In this document: one piece after another, positions 46,046-54,980 of the stretch
Layout of the letters: each line of letters starts with the position of its first letter
Position numbering within the stretch: the stretch's first letter is position 1
Assembly (NCBI RefSeq): GCF_000151205.2
Contig: NC_016051.1
Span: forward strand, 2,022,429 to 2,086,428
From: Thermococcus sp. AM4
GTDB lineage: Archaea; Methanobacteriota_B; Thermococci; Thermococcales; Thermococcaceae
Direction: 5' to 3'
DNA length: 64,000 nt
Program-made: the position numbers and the translations under genes
Notes under the pieces: model-generated
Told to the model about the DNA's origin: nothing
The model's database searches: none
What the model saw: only the letters and a program-made list of their open reading frames with translations

Positions 46046-46100
46046 ACCCAATCATTAACATTTTTATGGACTTTTGGTTAATCTTTTTTCGGGGAGAGAT

Positions 46101-46361
46101 ATGGGGGAAGTCCTTGTCAAGGTTCCATCTGACCTCATGAGAATCCTTCGCCTCGACGAGGGGGAGCTTGAGAGGGCGGTTAGGCTGTATTTAGCCATTG
46201 AACTTTACCGCGAAGGAGTTGTCAGCCTCGGGAAGGCAGCAGAGATAGCCGGCTTAAGCCGGTGGGAGATGATGGAGTTGCTCGCTTCGAAGGGCATCCC
46301 CTTGAATTACGATGATGACGACCTCAGGGAGGACGTTGAGACCCTTGAGGGGTTGCTATGA
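46101..46361 (+). CDS. UPF0175 family antitoxin
   Basis: 86 residues from ATG 46101 (GGGGAGAGAT upstream). VKVPSDLMRIL, then RAVRLYLAIELYREGVVSLG and KAAEIAGLSRWEMMELLASK: the UPF0175 pattern with an HTH, usually paired with DUF3368 PIN toxins. It overlaps the toxin start by 4 bases (ATGA). It likely binds both the toxin and the operator. Confidence 0.87.
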   Translation: MGEVLVKVPSDLMRILRLDEGELERAVRLYLAIELYREGVVSLGKAAEIAGLSRWEMMELLASKGIPLNYDDDDLREDVETLEGLL

Positions 46362-46846
46362 CTGTGGTCTCGGATTCTGGCCCCTTAATAGCCCTATCGA
46401 AGATAGGGAAACTCTACGTTCTCCGTGACCTATTTGGCGAGGTTCTGATTCCCAGGGCCGTTTGGGTTGAAGTCGTTGAAAAAGGCAGAGGAAAGCCAGG
46501 GTCCGATGAAGTCAGGAACGCGGGTTGGATTCGTGTCGTTGACGTGAAAGACCGCCTTGGCGTGGAGATTCTTGAGAGAGAAATCGAGAGGGGCGAGGCG
46601 GAGGCGATAGTCCTCGCCAAAGAACTGGGTGCGTCTCTTCTTCTCCTCGATGAGAAGATTCCAAGGATAATCGCCAAGTCTCTCGGTATCAAAGTTACAG
46701 GAAGCCTTGCAGTTCTCTTCATCGCTAAGAAAAAGGGACTCATAGATGAAGACCTTGACTCCCTGCTCAAAGAGTTGAGGCGCAAGGGAGTCTATTTTAG
46801 CGACAAGGTAGTGGAGGCCCTAAAGGAGATGTACTCTAAAACCTGA
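46358..46846 (+). CDS. DUF3368 PIN-domain toxin
   Basis: 162 residues. [19 protein letters not shown] is the DUF3368 PIN N-terminus; [22 protein letters not shown] and [23 protein letters not shown] block ([18 protein letters not shown]) complete it. Predicted metal-dependent RNase toxin. Coupled to the UPF0175 gene. It converges with purF and overlaps its last 11 bases. Confidence 0.9.
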   Translation: MTVVSDSGPLIALSKIGKLYVLRDLFGEVLIPRAVWVEVVEKGRGKPGSDEVRNAGWIRVVDVKDRLGVEILEREIERGEAEAIVLAKELGASLLLLDEKIPRIIAKSLGIKVTGSLAVLFIAKKKGLIDEDLDSLLKELRRKGVYFSDKVVEALKEMYSKT

Positions 46847-48170
46847 ACGCCCACTCTGGATACTCGCCAGTTAGACAGGCCGTGCAGAGGTCTTCCCTGC
46901 CGACGGCCCTCTTCAGGCCCTCAACACTGAGATAAGCTAAGCTGTCCGTCCCTATCGCTTCCCTCACCTTTTCAACTCCCCCGAAGGCCGCTATGAGCTC
47001 GTGCCTCGTGGGAATGTCGATGCCCATGTAGCAGGGATACCTTATCGGCGGCGAGGCTATTCTGACGTGTACCTCCCTCGCGCCGGCCTTCCTCAGCATC
47101 GCGACGATTCTCTTCATCGTCGTGCCCCTGACTATGGAATCGTCGACCAGAACGACACTCTTTCCAGCTACGACTTCCCTAACAGGCGAGAGCTTGAGCT
47201 TGACCTTCAGCTCGCGGTTGAACTGGCCCGGCGTTATGAAGGTCCTCCCGATGTAGCGGTTCTTTATCAGGCCTTCGGCGTAGGGAATTCCGCTCTCCTG
47301 CGAGAAACCTAAGGCGGAGGCCCTTCCAGAGTCGGGAACCGCTATGACGACGTCTCCCTCAGCAGGACTCTCGCGAGCCAGCTCCCGGCCCATCCTGACC
47401 CTCGCACCGTAGACGCTCGTCCCGTCAAGAACGCTGTCCGGCCTTGCGAAGTAGATGTACTCAAAAACGCAGTGATGGTGGCTTTCCCCCGCGAGAACCC
47501 TGCTCTCGACGCCGTTTTCTGAGAGAAGGAAGACCTCCCCCGGCTTCACGTCCCTCGTCTCCTCCGCGAAGAGCCTCAATGCAGAATCCTCGCTCGCGAA
47601 GTAGTGGCCGTCCCCTGTTCCGTAGCTCAGGGGCCTGAAACCAACGGGGTCCCTCGCCACGAGGATTTTGCCCTCGAATAGGAAGGCAACGGAGTAAGCG
47701 CCTTTAACTTCGCTAAAGACAGCTTTCATGGCCTCAAACTCGTCCCCAGTCTCGCGAAGGTGCCAGAGGAAGGAAATCCCGAGCAGTTCGGAATCAACCG
47801 AGTGACGGAACATGACGCCGAGCCTTTCATACCTCTCCCGGAGGGGTCTGAAGTTGGTGAGCGTCCCGTTGTGCGCCACCGCGATTCTCATTCCACAGCA
47901 CTCCGTCTCAAGGGGCTGGGTCTCGTTGAGCGAGCCCGATGTGGAGTAGCGGACGTGGGCTATGGCGAGGTTTGACTTCAGCTTTGCGAGCTCCTTTCCC
48001 CTGAAAATCTCTGTAACGAGACCGAGGCCTGAAACCGTTCTTATCCTGCCCCGCCAGACGCTTATCCCCGCACTCTCCTGTCCGCGGTGCTGGAGGGCGA
48101 GCAGGGCGTAGTAGGCCTTCTTTGCGGAGTTCTCTGAGAGTGTTGCAAAGATTCCGCACTTTTCCCGCAT
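46836..48170 (-). CDS. purF: Amidophosphoribosyltransferase
   Basis: 444 residues from ATG 48170 (GGTGGTGGCG upstream). The N-terminus [11 protein letters not shown] puts the glutaminase nucleophile at Cys5, so a four-residue propeptide must be removed. PRTase loop [15 protein letters not shown]. Cysteines in [15 protein letters not shown] and [12 protein letters not shown] are those that hold the 4Fe-4S cluster of Bacillus-type PurF. First committed step of purine synthesis. Divergent from purC over a 154-base control region. Confidence 0.96.
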   Translation of the reverse strand: MREKCGIFATLSENSAKKAYYALLALQHRGQESAGISVWRGRIRTVSGLGLVTEIFRGKELAKLKSNLAIAHVRYSTSGSLNETQPLETECCGMRIAVAHNGTLTNFRPLRERYERLGVMFRHSVDSELLGISFLWHLRETGDEFEAMKAVFSEVKGAYSVAFLFEGKILVARDPVGFRPLSYGTGDGHYFASEDSALRLFAEETRDVKPGEVFLLSENGVESRVLAGESHHHCVFEYIYFARPDSVLDGTSVYGARVRMGRELARESPAEGDVVIAVPDSGRASALGFSQESGIPYAEGLIKNRYIGRTFITPGQFNRELKVKLKLSPVREVVAGKSVVLVDDSIVRGTTMKRIVAMLRKAGAREVHVRIASPPIRYPCYMGIDIPTRHELIAAFGGVEKVREAIGTDSLAYLSVEGLKRAVGREDLCTACLTGEYPEWAFRF

Positions 48171-48231
48171 CGCCACCACCGATTGCCATTGGAATGTCAA
48201 TAGCCTTCAAACACTCCGGCCTGGTTTAAAT

Positions 48232-48300
48232 TCTCGTGCTTAAAAACTTTGCCCAGTTTTTAACAATAATAAGGCAAAACAACCCTTAAAAACGAGCAAG
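48232..48300. promoter_or_regulatory. purF / purC divergent promoters with GGCAAA elements
   Basis: Minus strand: GGGCAAAGTTTTTAAGCACG (48254-48235) gives a TATA for purF with GGCAAA at its BRE. Plus strand: GGCAAAACAACCCTTAAAAA (48273-48292) gives a TATA for purC with GGCAAA 11 bases before. TTTGCC (48248-48253) and GGCAAA (48273-48278) are thus an inverted pair. The same element occurs at purM/purT. Confidence 0.55.
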
Positions 48301-48324
48301 TTTTACACAAAAATGGTGATTCCA

Positions 48325-49032
48325 ATGGAGGCTTACGAGGGTAAGGCCAAGAAGATAATCCCGCTCGACGATGGGAAGGCGATAATGGAGTTCAAGGATG
48401 ATGCCACCGCCTTCGACGGCAAGAAGAAGGCCCGGTTCAAGGGTAAGGGCTGGCTCAACGCCCAGATTAGCGCGGTTCTCTTCAAGGTTCTTGAGGAGAA
48501 CGGAATCAAGACCCACTTCATAGGCGTTGCCGGCGACAACAGGCTCATCGTTGAGAGGCTCAGGATGTATCCCCTCGAGGTTGTCGTCAGGAACGTCGTT
48601 GCAGGAAGTTTGAAGAAGCGCCTCCCACTCGAGGAAGGAACCGAACTTCCGGAGCCGATAGTTGAGCTCTACTACAAGGACGACGGCCTCGGCGACCCGA
48701 TGATTAACCGCTACCACGCCAAGGTTCTGGGCATAGGTGAGGACGAGGTTCGGGAGATGGAGAGGATTGCCCTCAGGGTCAACGAGGTTCTCAGGAAGTA
48801 CTTCGCCGAGCGCGGGATAATTCTTGTTGACTTCAAGCTCGAGTTCGGAAAGAACAAGAGGGGCGAGATAGTCCTCGGGGACGAGATTAGCCCCGACACA
48901 TGCCGCTTCTGGGACGCCGAAACGAGGGAGAGCCTCGACAAGGACGTCTTCCGCTTTGACAGGGGCGACCTGATTTCAGCCTACGAGAGGCTCTACGAGA
49001 GGCTCACGGGCGAAACTCCGAGTCGTATGTGA
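48325..49032 (+). CDS. purC: SAICAR synthetase
   Basis: 235 residues. YEGKAKKIIPLDDGKAIMEF, the ATP site FKDDATAFDGKKKARFKGKG, RLRMYPLEVVVRNVVAGSL, DPMINRYHAKVLG, ILVDFKLEFG and GDEISPDTCRFWD are the SAICAR synthetase hallmarks. It joins aspartate to CAIR. ATG 48325 has GGTGAT at the correct spacing; ATG 48313 is immediately upstream but has no site of its own. Its 3' end overlaps a convergent 54-residue gene by 29 bases. Confidence 0.95.
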   Translation: MEAYEGKAKKIIPLDDGKAIMEFKDDATAFDGKKKARFKGKGWLNAQISAVLFKVLEENGIKTHFIGVAGDNRLIVERLRMYPLEVVVRNVVAGSLKKRLPLEEGTELPEPIVELYYKDDGLGDPMINRYHAKVLGIGEDEVREMERIALRVNEVLRKYFAERGIILVDFKLEFGKNKRGEIVLGDEISPDTCRFWDAETRESLDKDVFRFDRGDLISAYERLYERLTGETPSRM

Positions 49033-49168
49033 TTAGCACCGTGTAGCAGCCCTTCTCGTCCTCATCTATTTCTATCCTCCTCAGCCGGATTCCGTAGGTT
49101 GTAACGGCCTCTTCCACGATACCCGGAAGCTCCTCGATGAAGGCTTTTCTCCTCACGGTAAGCTCCAT
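49004..49168 (-). CDS. 54-residue hypothetical protein of the purine operon
   Basis: ATG 49168 follows AGGTGCTGGT. The product begins MELTVRRKAFIEELPGIVEE and ends in CYTVLITYDSEFRP: one amphipathic helix and two beta-strands, charged, no signal. It begins 32 bases after the purM stop on the same strand, so it belongs to the purM transcript. Size and fold pattern recall small ACT-like or PurS-like subunits, but the sequence is not PurS and I do not assign it. It is below usual length cut-offs and overlaps the purC end. Confidence 0.65.
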   Translation of the reverse strand: MELTVRRKAFIEELPGIVEEAVTTYGIRLRRIEIDEDEKGCYTVLITYDSEFRP

Positions 49169-49200
49169 ACCAGCACCTGAAAAACAAAAGGTCGGGGAGA

Positions 49201-50205
49201 TTAAAGCTTTATCCCGTAGTTCTCGACCATAATCGATGGTTCCTCCGTAACAACCCCAAGCTCAAAGCTCTCGTAATGCTTGTTGAGGATTTCCAGGGCA
49301 TCCTCCTTTTCCTCCGGAGGAACAATCGCGACGAGGCCCACACCCATGTTGAAGACTCGGAACATCTCCTCCAGAGGAACGCCGTTCTCGTGGATGAGCC
49401 TGAATATCCCCTCAATCGGGGGCATCTCGATGGAGAAGCCGTAGTTCGTGAGGCGCTTGAGGTTCGTAAGCCCGCCGCCGGTTATGTGGGCCAGCCCGTG
49501 GACTTCCACCCTTTCGAGCAGTTCAAGAACCGCCCTCACGTAAATCCTCGTCGGCTCAAGGAGCCACTCCCAGAGCTTTCTTCCCTCGTATTCGTAGTCG
49601 AGGCCGTACTTCGGAATGAGGAGCTTCCTCGCGAGGGTCAGGCCGTTTGAGTGGATTCCCGAGCTCGAAATTCCTATTACAGCGTCGCCGGGTTTTATCT
49701 TCTCGCCGGTGATTACCTTTCCCTTCTCGACGATTCCGATGGCAGTTCCTGCCAAATCAAAGCCGTTTACTAGGTCGGGCATCACGGCAGTTTCCCCGCC
49801 GACTATCGCTATCCCGGCCTGTTCCGCTCCAGCGTAGAGGCCCTTTGCTATCTCCCCAAAGACTCTCTCATCGGGCTCCCTCACCGCGAGGTAGTCAACG
49901 AGGGCTACAGGCTCAGCCCCAACGCAGAGCAGGTCGTTCACGTTCATCGCTATCATGTCTATCCCTATCGTGTCGAACTTGCCAACCGCCTCAGCGACGA
50001 GAACCTTTGTTCCAACTCCGTCTGTCGTCATGGCGAGATAAAATTTCCCAAAGTCGAGCAAAGCGGAGTAGTGGCCGAGGTTTTCCGCGGGCTCCCCGGA
50101 CTTTCCCCTCCTGAACCTGAACGTCTCCCTCGCGAGGTTGATTATGCTTCTCAAAGCCCTGGCAGTTTTCTCGTCGTCAACTCCGGCCTGGGCGTAGGTC
50201 AGCAT
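49201..50205 (-). CDS. purM: Phosphoribosylformylglycinamidine cyclo-ligase
   Basis: 334 residues from ATG 50205 behind [75 protein letters not shown] and [13 protein letters not shown] are typical AIR synthetase motifs. Product AIR feeds the purE/purC steps. Divergent from purT; followed on its strand by the 54-residue gene. Confidence 0.96.
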   Translation of the reverse strand: MLTYAQAGVDDEKTARALRSIINLARETFRFRRGKSGEPAENLGHYSALLDFGKFYLAMTTDGVGTKVLVAEAVGKFDTIGIDMIAMNVNDLLCVGAEPVALVDYLAVREPDERVFGEIAKGLYAGAEQAGIAIVGGETAVMPDLVNGFDLAGTAIGIVEKGKVITGEKIKPGDAVIGISSSGIHSNGLTLARKLLIPKYGLDYEYEGRKLWEWLLEPTRIYVRAVLELLERVEVHGLAHITGGGLTNLKRLTNYGFSIEMPPIEGIFRLIHENGVPLEEMFRVFNMGVGLVAIVPPEEKEDALEILNKHYESFELGVVTEEPSIMVENYGIKL

Positions 50206-50235
50206 GAGCATCACCGGTGGAAGTTCCGCAGAGGA

Positions 50236-50285
50236 CTTAAAAAGTTTGCCATTTTTTTGCCAAAAAATGCTTAAATATCTGGAAT
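50236..50285. promoter_or_regulatory. purM / purT divergent promoters with TTTGCC repeats
   Basis: Two TTTGCC copies (50245-50250 and 50256-50261) are 11 bases apart, one helical turn. Minus-strand reading GGCAAACTTTTTAAGTCC gives the purM TATA with the element at the BRE, the same layout as purF. Plus strand GCTTAAATATC (50269-50279) is the purT TATA. A common purine regulator is likely. Confidence 0.55.
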
Positions 50286-50326
50286 TTTTAACATTAAAAC
50301 GTCAAAACCTGCCAGGGGTGGTGGCT

Positions 50327-51619
50327 GTGATTAAGCCCCGCGATGAACTTGGAACTGCCATGACGGATTCCGCTCAGAAGATACTCCTTCTCGGGAGTGG
50401 AGAACTCGGAAAGGAGATAGCGATTGAGGCTCAGAGGCTCGGCGTGGAGGTTGTAGCCGTTGACCGCTACGCCAGCGCTCCGGCCATGCAGGTCGCCCAC
50501 CGCTCCTACGTGAGCGACATGAGGAACGCGGACTTCCTCTTTTCGGTCATCGAGAGAGAGAAGCCCGACGCGATAATCCCGGAGATTGAGGCGATTAACC
50601 TCGATGCCCTCTTCGAGCTTGAGAAGGACGGCTACTTCGTGGTTCCGAACGCGAAGGCGACCTGGATTGCCATGCACCGCGAGAGGACGAGGGAAACCCT
50701 TGCGAAGGAAGCGAAGGTTCCAACTTCACGCTACGCCTACGCGACCACACTCGATGAACTCTACGAGGCCTGCGAAAAGATAGGCTATCCCTGCCACACA
50801 AAGGCTATAATGAGCTCCTCTGGAAAGGGCTCCTACTTCGTTAAAGGCCCCGAGGATATACCCAAGGCCTGGGAAGTCGCTAAAAAGAAAGCCCGCGGCA
50901 GCGCCGACAAGATAATCGTTGAGGAGCACATCGACTTCGACGTCGAGGTTACGGAGCTCGCGGTGAGGCACTACGACGAGAACGGCGAGGTGGTTACCAC
51001 TTTCCCGAAGCCCGTCGGCCACTACCAGATTGACGGCGACTACCACTCCAGCTGGCAACCTGCTGAAATATTGGAGAGGGCAGAGCGCGAGGTTTACAGG
51101 ATAGCGAAGCGCATCACCGATGTCCTCGGCGGTCTCGGACTGTTTGGCGTCGAGATGTTCGTGAAGGGCGATAAGGTCTGGGCCAACGAGGTCTCGCCGA
51201 GGCCCCACGACACCGGAATGGTAACTTTGGCTTCCCATCCGACCGGCTTCTCCGAGTTCGGGCTTCACCTGAGGGCAGTCCTTGGCCTTCCGATTCCGGG
51301 CGAGTGGGTAAACGGCTATCGTCTGTTCCCGCTCCTGACTCCCGCTGCCACTCACGTTATCAAGGCCAACGTCTCCGGCTACTCGCCGAGGTTCCGCGGA
51401 TTAGCTAAGGCCCTCAGCGTCCCGAACGCAACGGTGAGGCTCTTCGGCAAGCCAGAGGCCTATCCGGGAAGGAGGCTTGGAGTTGCAATAGCCTGGGACA
51501 AGAACGTGGAGGGGGCGAAGAGGAAGGCCGAGATGGTTGCCCATTCAATAGAGCTGAGAACGCGCTCCTCGGACTGGCACGGGCAGGAATATGAGAAGAG
51601 AAAGCATCTGATGGGGTGA
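50327..51619 (+). CDS. purT: Formate-dependent GAR transformylase
   Basis: 430 residues from GTG 50327 behind GGGGTGGTGGCT. ATP-grasp enzyme: ILLLGSGELGKEIAIEAQRL, VPEIEAI-like block (IIPEIEAINLDALFELE), MSSSGKGSYFV, EEHIDFDVEVTELAV, GVEMFVKGDKVWANEVSPRP and HDTGMVTLASH. It formylates GAR with formate and ATP, not formyl-folate, as usual in archaea. Two frames upstream are read-through and lack a site. Confidence 0.96.
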   Translation: MIKPRDELGTAMTDSAQKILLLGSGELGKEIAIEAQRLGVEVVAVDRYASAPAMQVAHRSYVSDMRNADFLFSVIEREKPDAIIPEIEAINLDALFELEKDGYFVVPNAKATWIAMHRERTRETLAKEAKVPTSRYAYATTLDELYEACEKIGYPCHTKAIMSSSGKGSYFVKGPEDIPKAWEVAKKKARGSADKIIVEEHIDFDVEVTELAVRHYDENGEVVTTFPKPVGHYQIDGDYHSSWQPAEILERAEREVYRIAKRITDVLGGLGLFGVEMFVKGDKVWANEVSPRPHDTGMVTLASHPTGFSEFGLHLRAVLGLPIPGEWVNGYRLFPLLTPAATHVIKANVSGYSPRFRGLAKALSVPNATVRLFGKPEAYPGRRLGVAIAWDKNVEGAKRKAEMVAHSIELRTRSSDWHGQEYEKRKHLMG

Positions 51620-51620
51620 A

Positions 51621-51791
51621 TCATCCAAAGATGCTCGGTCCGAAGAGGTGCAGGAACACTTCGAAGGCTATGAGCACGAGGGCTATCGCGATGACGCCCT
51701 TCGGGCTGACCTTAATCGCCCTGGTGTCCTCATCGAAGAACCTCATAAGCCCGGCGCCTGTTGGGGGAAGGGTCGTCTTGTCCTTTGCCAT
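51621..51791 (-). CDS. secG: Preprotein translocase Sec61-beta subunit
   Basis: 56 residues from ATG 51791 with GGTGGTAAAGG upstream. MAKDKTTLPPTGAGLMRFFD, the conserved archaeal Sec61-beta start, is followed by DEDTRAIKVSP and one tail-anchor helix (VIAIALVLIAFEVFLHLFG). Accessory subunit of the SecYE translocon. The gene is short enough to be missed by standard cut-offs. TATA CAAAGCTTTTTAATCG on the minus strand lies about 35 bases upstream. Confidence 0.95.
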   Translation of the reverse strand: MAKDKTTLPPTGAGLMRFFDEDTRAIKVSPKGVIAIALVLIAFEVFLHLFGPSIFG

Positions 51792-51909
51792 CCTTTACCA
51801 CCTTCCTTCATTTGGTGGAACGATTAAAAAGCTTTGCCCCGGGGCTCGTTTTTAAGTTTTTTCACTAAAGTTTATTAACGTTCGCGCCCATCCCTATGCG
51901 GTGGGGAGC

Positions 51910-52578
51910 ATGGACTACGGCAGTCTGAGTCCGAGGATGAAGAGGGTCTACACCCAGGTTCGCTACCTTGACGATTACCACTGGAACATCAGCGGTGAGG
52001 CCATAGAGGGAATCCACAAGAAGAGCGGGATAAGGGTCCTCATTCTCGCGGCCGACAACAGAGAGCACGCTTTGAAAATGGCGGACGAGATCAACGAGAA
52101 GGGCATCGTGATCATAGCCGTCCCGGAGAAGGGCGTCTTCACGGTTCACAACGGGGCCTTCATCATGACTTACAAGTACGCCAGGGCTACGCTGAGTGAC
52201 ATACACGACCACATCGTCTGGAGCGGTTTCAAGGTCGTTGAGAACGGAAACCTGCTTGAGCAGGAGGACATCTACGAGTACCTCGGAGGCAGGCTCATCG
52301 ATCACATAAAGGAGAACGCCGTGATCGGCCAGGATTACGTTTTCTGGCAGTTTTACCTGTGCGAGGAGTGCGGCAAGTACGTTGATATCGACAGCTTAGA
52401 GGCCCATTTGAAGGGTCACGGGATAAAGCTCCACGAGAAAAGTGAGGAGAGGTACGAGATCTTTGAGATAAACTTCCGCGATGGCAAGGTGTACGATAAG
52501 TTTGGGGAGGAGGTTCCCCTCTCGAAGTTCAGCGACGAGGCGAGGGATTTCCTAAGGGAGTCGATGGAGGGGAAGTGA
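51910..52578 (+). CDS. Hypothetical protein with C-terminal zinc-finger-like motif
   Basis: 222 residues from ATG 51910 (GCGGTGGGGAGC upstream). The first 140 residues have a mixed alpha/beta pattern ([20 protein letters not shown]). Around residue 155, [20 protein letters not shown] and the following KGH give C-x2-C ... H-x4-H, a C2H2-type zinc site. The C-terminal 45 residues are acidic. No known family recognised; appears Thermococcales-specific. Divergent from secG, next to a DUF835 gene. Confidence 0.72.
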   Translation: MDYGSLSPRMKRVYTQVRYLDDYHWNISGEAIEGIHKKSGIRVLILAADNREHALKMADEINEKGIVIIAVPEKGVFTVHNGAFIMTYKYARATLSDIHDHIVWSGFKVVENGNLLEQEDIYEYLGGRLIDHIKENAVIGQDYVFWQFYLCEECGKYVDIDSLEAHLKGHGIKLHEKSEERYEIFEINFRDGKVYDKFGEEVPLSKFSDEARDFLRESMEGK

Positions 52579-53718
52579 TCACTCCCTCTGGTTTTTCTCG
52601 GCCTTCTTCAGGCTTTTCAGGGGTGTGAACTCCCTCAGCACGAGCTTCCATTCCTGCTCCTTTAGGGCTTCCGGGTTCGCAACGAGGACTAGGGTGCCGC
52701 CCTTGGACAGCACGAAGTCCCTCACAGAGAGCAGGAACTTAAAGGCCACCTGGAAGCCGACCTCTATCACGAGGTACTCGAAGGCGTCAACGTAGACCGT
52801 TCGGTAGCCCCTCTCGATCTCCCTCACGATTAGATCCTGGAGTATGCCCAGTTTGGTCGGCGAGATGGCTATCACCTTGGGGCTGTCCGAGACCTGCCCC
52901 TCCTTGGCCTTGGTTATCCAGAACACCATAGACGCCGGCGTGAACTTCCCGACAATTTCCGCCGGCGAGAGCCTTGTAACGGCTATTATATCGTTCTCGA
53001 AAAACTCGGGGAGGATCTTCTGGATATCCTTTCTGTCCCGGGCAAGGTAGGAGCCAGGAGTAAGGGGCGGCGATTCGGGTCTCCTCATGGGCTCTGAGAG
53101 CGGGTAGAACACGAAGGTGAATGCTCCAACGGCCGCGAGAAGCCTTCCGATCGCCGCGAGGAAGAAGGCCATGTTGGAGTACCACACAACAGGTCGTCCG
53201 AAGGGATACGTCAGGTTTAGCAGGCCCACTATGCCAAGGCCTACGGGGAAGAGCCTGTCGAGGAGCCTCCTGGAGACAACGTGGTTCCAGAGAACGTAGC
53301 TGACGTAGATCAGGGACCCCCCGAGGAGGAGGGAGGGGAAGAGGGCCTTGACGGTGAAGTTGTTCCCGAAGAAGTTTATCGCCAGGAGGAAGAGCCACAC
53401 GTAGGAGGCAACGAGGAGGATCGCGAGGTAGATGACGTGGTTAAAGTTCGTCTTCTCGTACCTGAGGTGCAGCGCCCCCCATATCGTCAGCAGGGCTATG
53501 TAGAAATCCGGCACCTTGGAAGCGACGTCGTAAGCCGGCTGGGGAATCGTTATTCCCAGTGGGGAGAGGATGTAGTTCTCTATGTCAAGGGCCCCGATGA
53601 AGAGCGCCGCCGCGAGGAGGGCCCAGCCCTTGTCCCTGGTTTTGTAGGCCTTCCACGCGACGGCTCCGAAGAGCAGCCACCTTGAAAAGAAGTTCAGGAG
53701 GGGGATGAACTCGGACAT
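52579..53718 (-). CDS. Membrane protein with C-terminal DUF835 domain
   Basis: 379 residues. About seven N-terminal membrane helices (residues 1-205), a linker, and a soluble DUF835 domain from about residue 225: IIAVTRLSPAEIVGKFTPAS, GYRTVYVDAFEYLVIEVGF and GGTLVLVANPEALKEQEW. DUF835 proteins are numerous in Thermococcales; a signalling role is suspected, not shown. Start ATG 53718 or 53721, overlapping the stop of the upstream sugar nucleotidyltransferase (coupled). Confidence 0.83.
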   Translation of the reverse strand: MSEFIPLLNFFSRWLLFGAVAWKAYKTRDKGWALLAAALFIGALDIENYILSPLGITIPQPAYDVASKVPDFYIALLTIWGALHLRYEKTNFNHVIYLAILLVASYVWLFLLAINFFGNNFTVKALFPSLLLGGSLIYVSYVLWNHVVSRRLLDRLFPVGLGIVGLLNLTYPFGRPVVWYSNMAFFLAAIGRLLAAVGAFTFVFYPLSEPMRRPESPPLTPGSYLARDRKDIQKILPEFFENDIIAVTRLSPAEIVGKFTPASMVFWITKAKEGQVSDSPKVIAISPTKLGILQDLIVREIERGYRTVYVDAFEYLVIEVGFQVAFKFLLSVRDFVLSKGGTLVLVANPEALKEQEWKLVLREFTPLKSLKKAEKNQRE

Positions 53719-54980
53719 CATCTCACCCTTTTCTCGATCTTTTCCTGCTTGAGGAGAACCATGGTTCCGGGCGGGACGTTCTTGTCGACGACCACGCCGG
53801 GCCCGATGAGGGAGTAGCTCCCTATCTTTCTTCCCGGGTATATGCTGACGTTTATTCCCGTCTTCACCCCGTGCCCGATTATGGCCCCGAGCTTGTGCCT
53901 TCCAGAGTCCTCGAGTTTTCCCTTGATCTCGACCTTCACATTGCCCCTGTCGTGCCTTAGGTTGGCGGTTATCGTCCCCGCGCCGAGGTTCGTGTTCTCG
54001 CCGATTATCGAGTCGCCCACGTAGTTGAGGTGCGGTGCGTTGCTGTTGTCCATTATGATGGAGTTCTTGACTTCAACTGCGTTGCCTATGTGGCAGTTGT
54101 CGCCTATGCTCGTGTGGGGTCTTATGAAGCAGTTCGGACCTATGCGGGAGTTCCTGCCGATCTTCACGGGCCCGATGATGTAGGCCCCGCTCCTCACGAT
54201 GGTGCCTTCCCCTATCTCAACGGGTGGGATTACCGTCGCCCCCTCCTCAACCGTGCCTCTGATCTCGTGTCTGAGCTTGTTTCTGAGGAGGTACTCGTTG
54301 AGCTCGAGGAGGTTCCAGGGTCTTCCTATGTCGTTCCAGTAGGAGGAGTAAACGGCGTAGGCGACCTTTTTGCCTGCCCTGATCATCAGGTTGATCGTGT
54401 CCGTTATCTCGTACTCGCCCCGCTCGCTGAGGGGCGTTCTCTCGATGAAGTGGAAGACCTCCGGTTTGAAGAGGTATATCCCCAGGTTCGCGTAGCCCGG
54501 AACCTTCCCGGGCTTTTCAAGGATCCCGGTAACTTTCTCCCCGCTGACCTCAACCTTGCCGAAGTGGCTCAGATCCTCGAAGTGCTTGAGGACGAGTGCG
54601 GCGTCCGCCTTCTCCCTCCTGAACGCAGATACCAGCTCCTTTATCGCCTCGACCTCGAAGTAAATGTCACCGTTCGCCACTATGAACTCCTCGTCCCCAA
54701 CGTGCTCCCTCGCCGATTCGACGGCCTTGGCTGTGCCTTCCCCGGGGCGCTGATCGACGTAGGTTATCGGCTTCCCTCCGAACTCGTCTCCAAGGGTTTC
54801 GATGATCTTCTTCTTTTCGTAGCGGACCACTATCACGAACTCGTCCACGAAGGGATAGAGGTTCTCGATCACGTACTCTATTATCGGCCTGTTTGCAACC
54901 TTAAGGATGACCTTTGGCCGGTCGTCGGTGAGGGGTCTGAGCCTCTCCCCTTTACCAGCCGCGAGTATGACCGCCTTCAA
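53718..54980 (-). CDS. glmU: Bifunctional sugar-1-phosphate nucleotidylyl/acetyltransferase (GlmU-like)
   Basis: 420 residues from TTG 54980 behind GGGGGTGTTAAT. Nucleotidyltransferase domain: AVILAAGKGERLRPLTDDRP, FIVANGDIYFE, GEYEITDTINLMI, WNDIGRPWNLLELN. Left-handed beta-helix acyltransferase domain: SNAPHLNYVGDSIIGENTNL, GAGTITANLRHD, with RHKLGAIIGHGVKTGINVSI, the GlmU acetyltransferase signature. It should make UDP-GlcNAc (or dTDP-glucose) for glycan synthesis. Coupled to a UppP-like gene upstream. Confidence 0.9.
   Translation of the reverse strand: MKAVILAAGKGERLRPLTDDRPKVILKVANRPIIEYVIENLYPFVDEFVIVVRYEKKKIIETLGDEFGGKPITYVDQRPGEGTAKAVESAREHVGDEEFIVANGDIYFEVEAIKELVSAFRREKADAALVLKHFEDLSHFGKVEVSGEKVTGILEKPGKVPGYANLGIYLFKPEVFHFIERTPLSERGEYEITDTINLMIRAGKKVAYAVYSSYWNDIGRPWNLLELNEYLLRNKLRHEIRGTVEEGATVIPPVEIGEGTIVRSGAYIIGPVKIGRNSRIGPNCFIRPHTSIGDNCHIGNAVEVKNSIIMDNSNAPHLNYVGDSIIGENTNLGAGTITANLRHDRGNVKVEIKGKLEDSGRHKLGAIIGHGVKTGINVSIYPGRKIGSYSLIGPGVVVDKNVPPGTMVLLKQEKIEKRVR

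Noticed and set aside
52787..53398. Long minus-strand frame inside the DUF835 gene
   Set aside because: Overlaps the real gene on the same strand in another frame; composition Pro/Arg-rich, no start signal.
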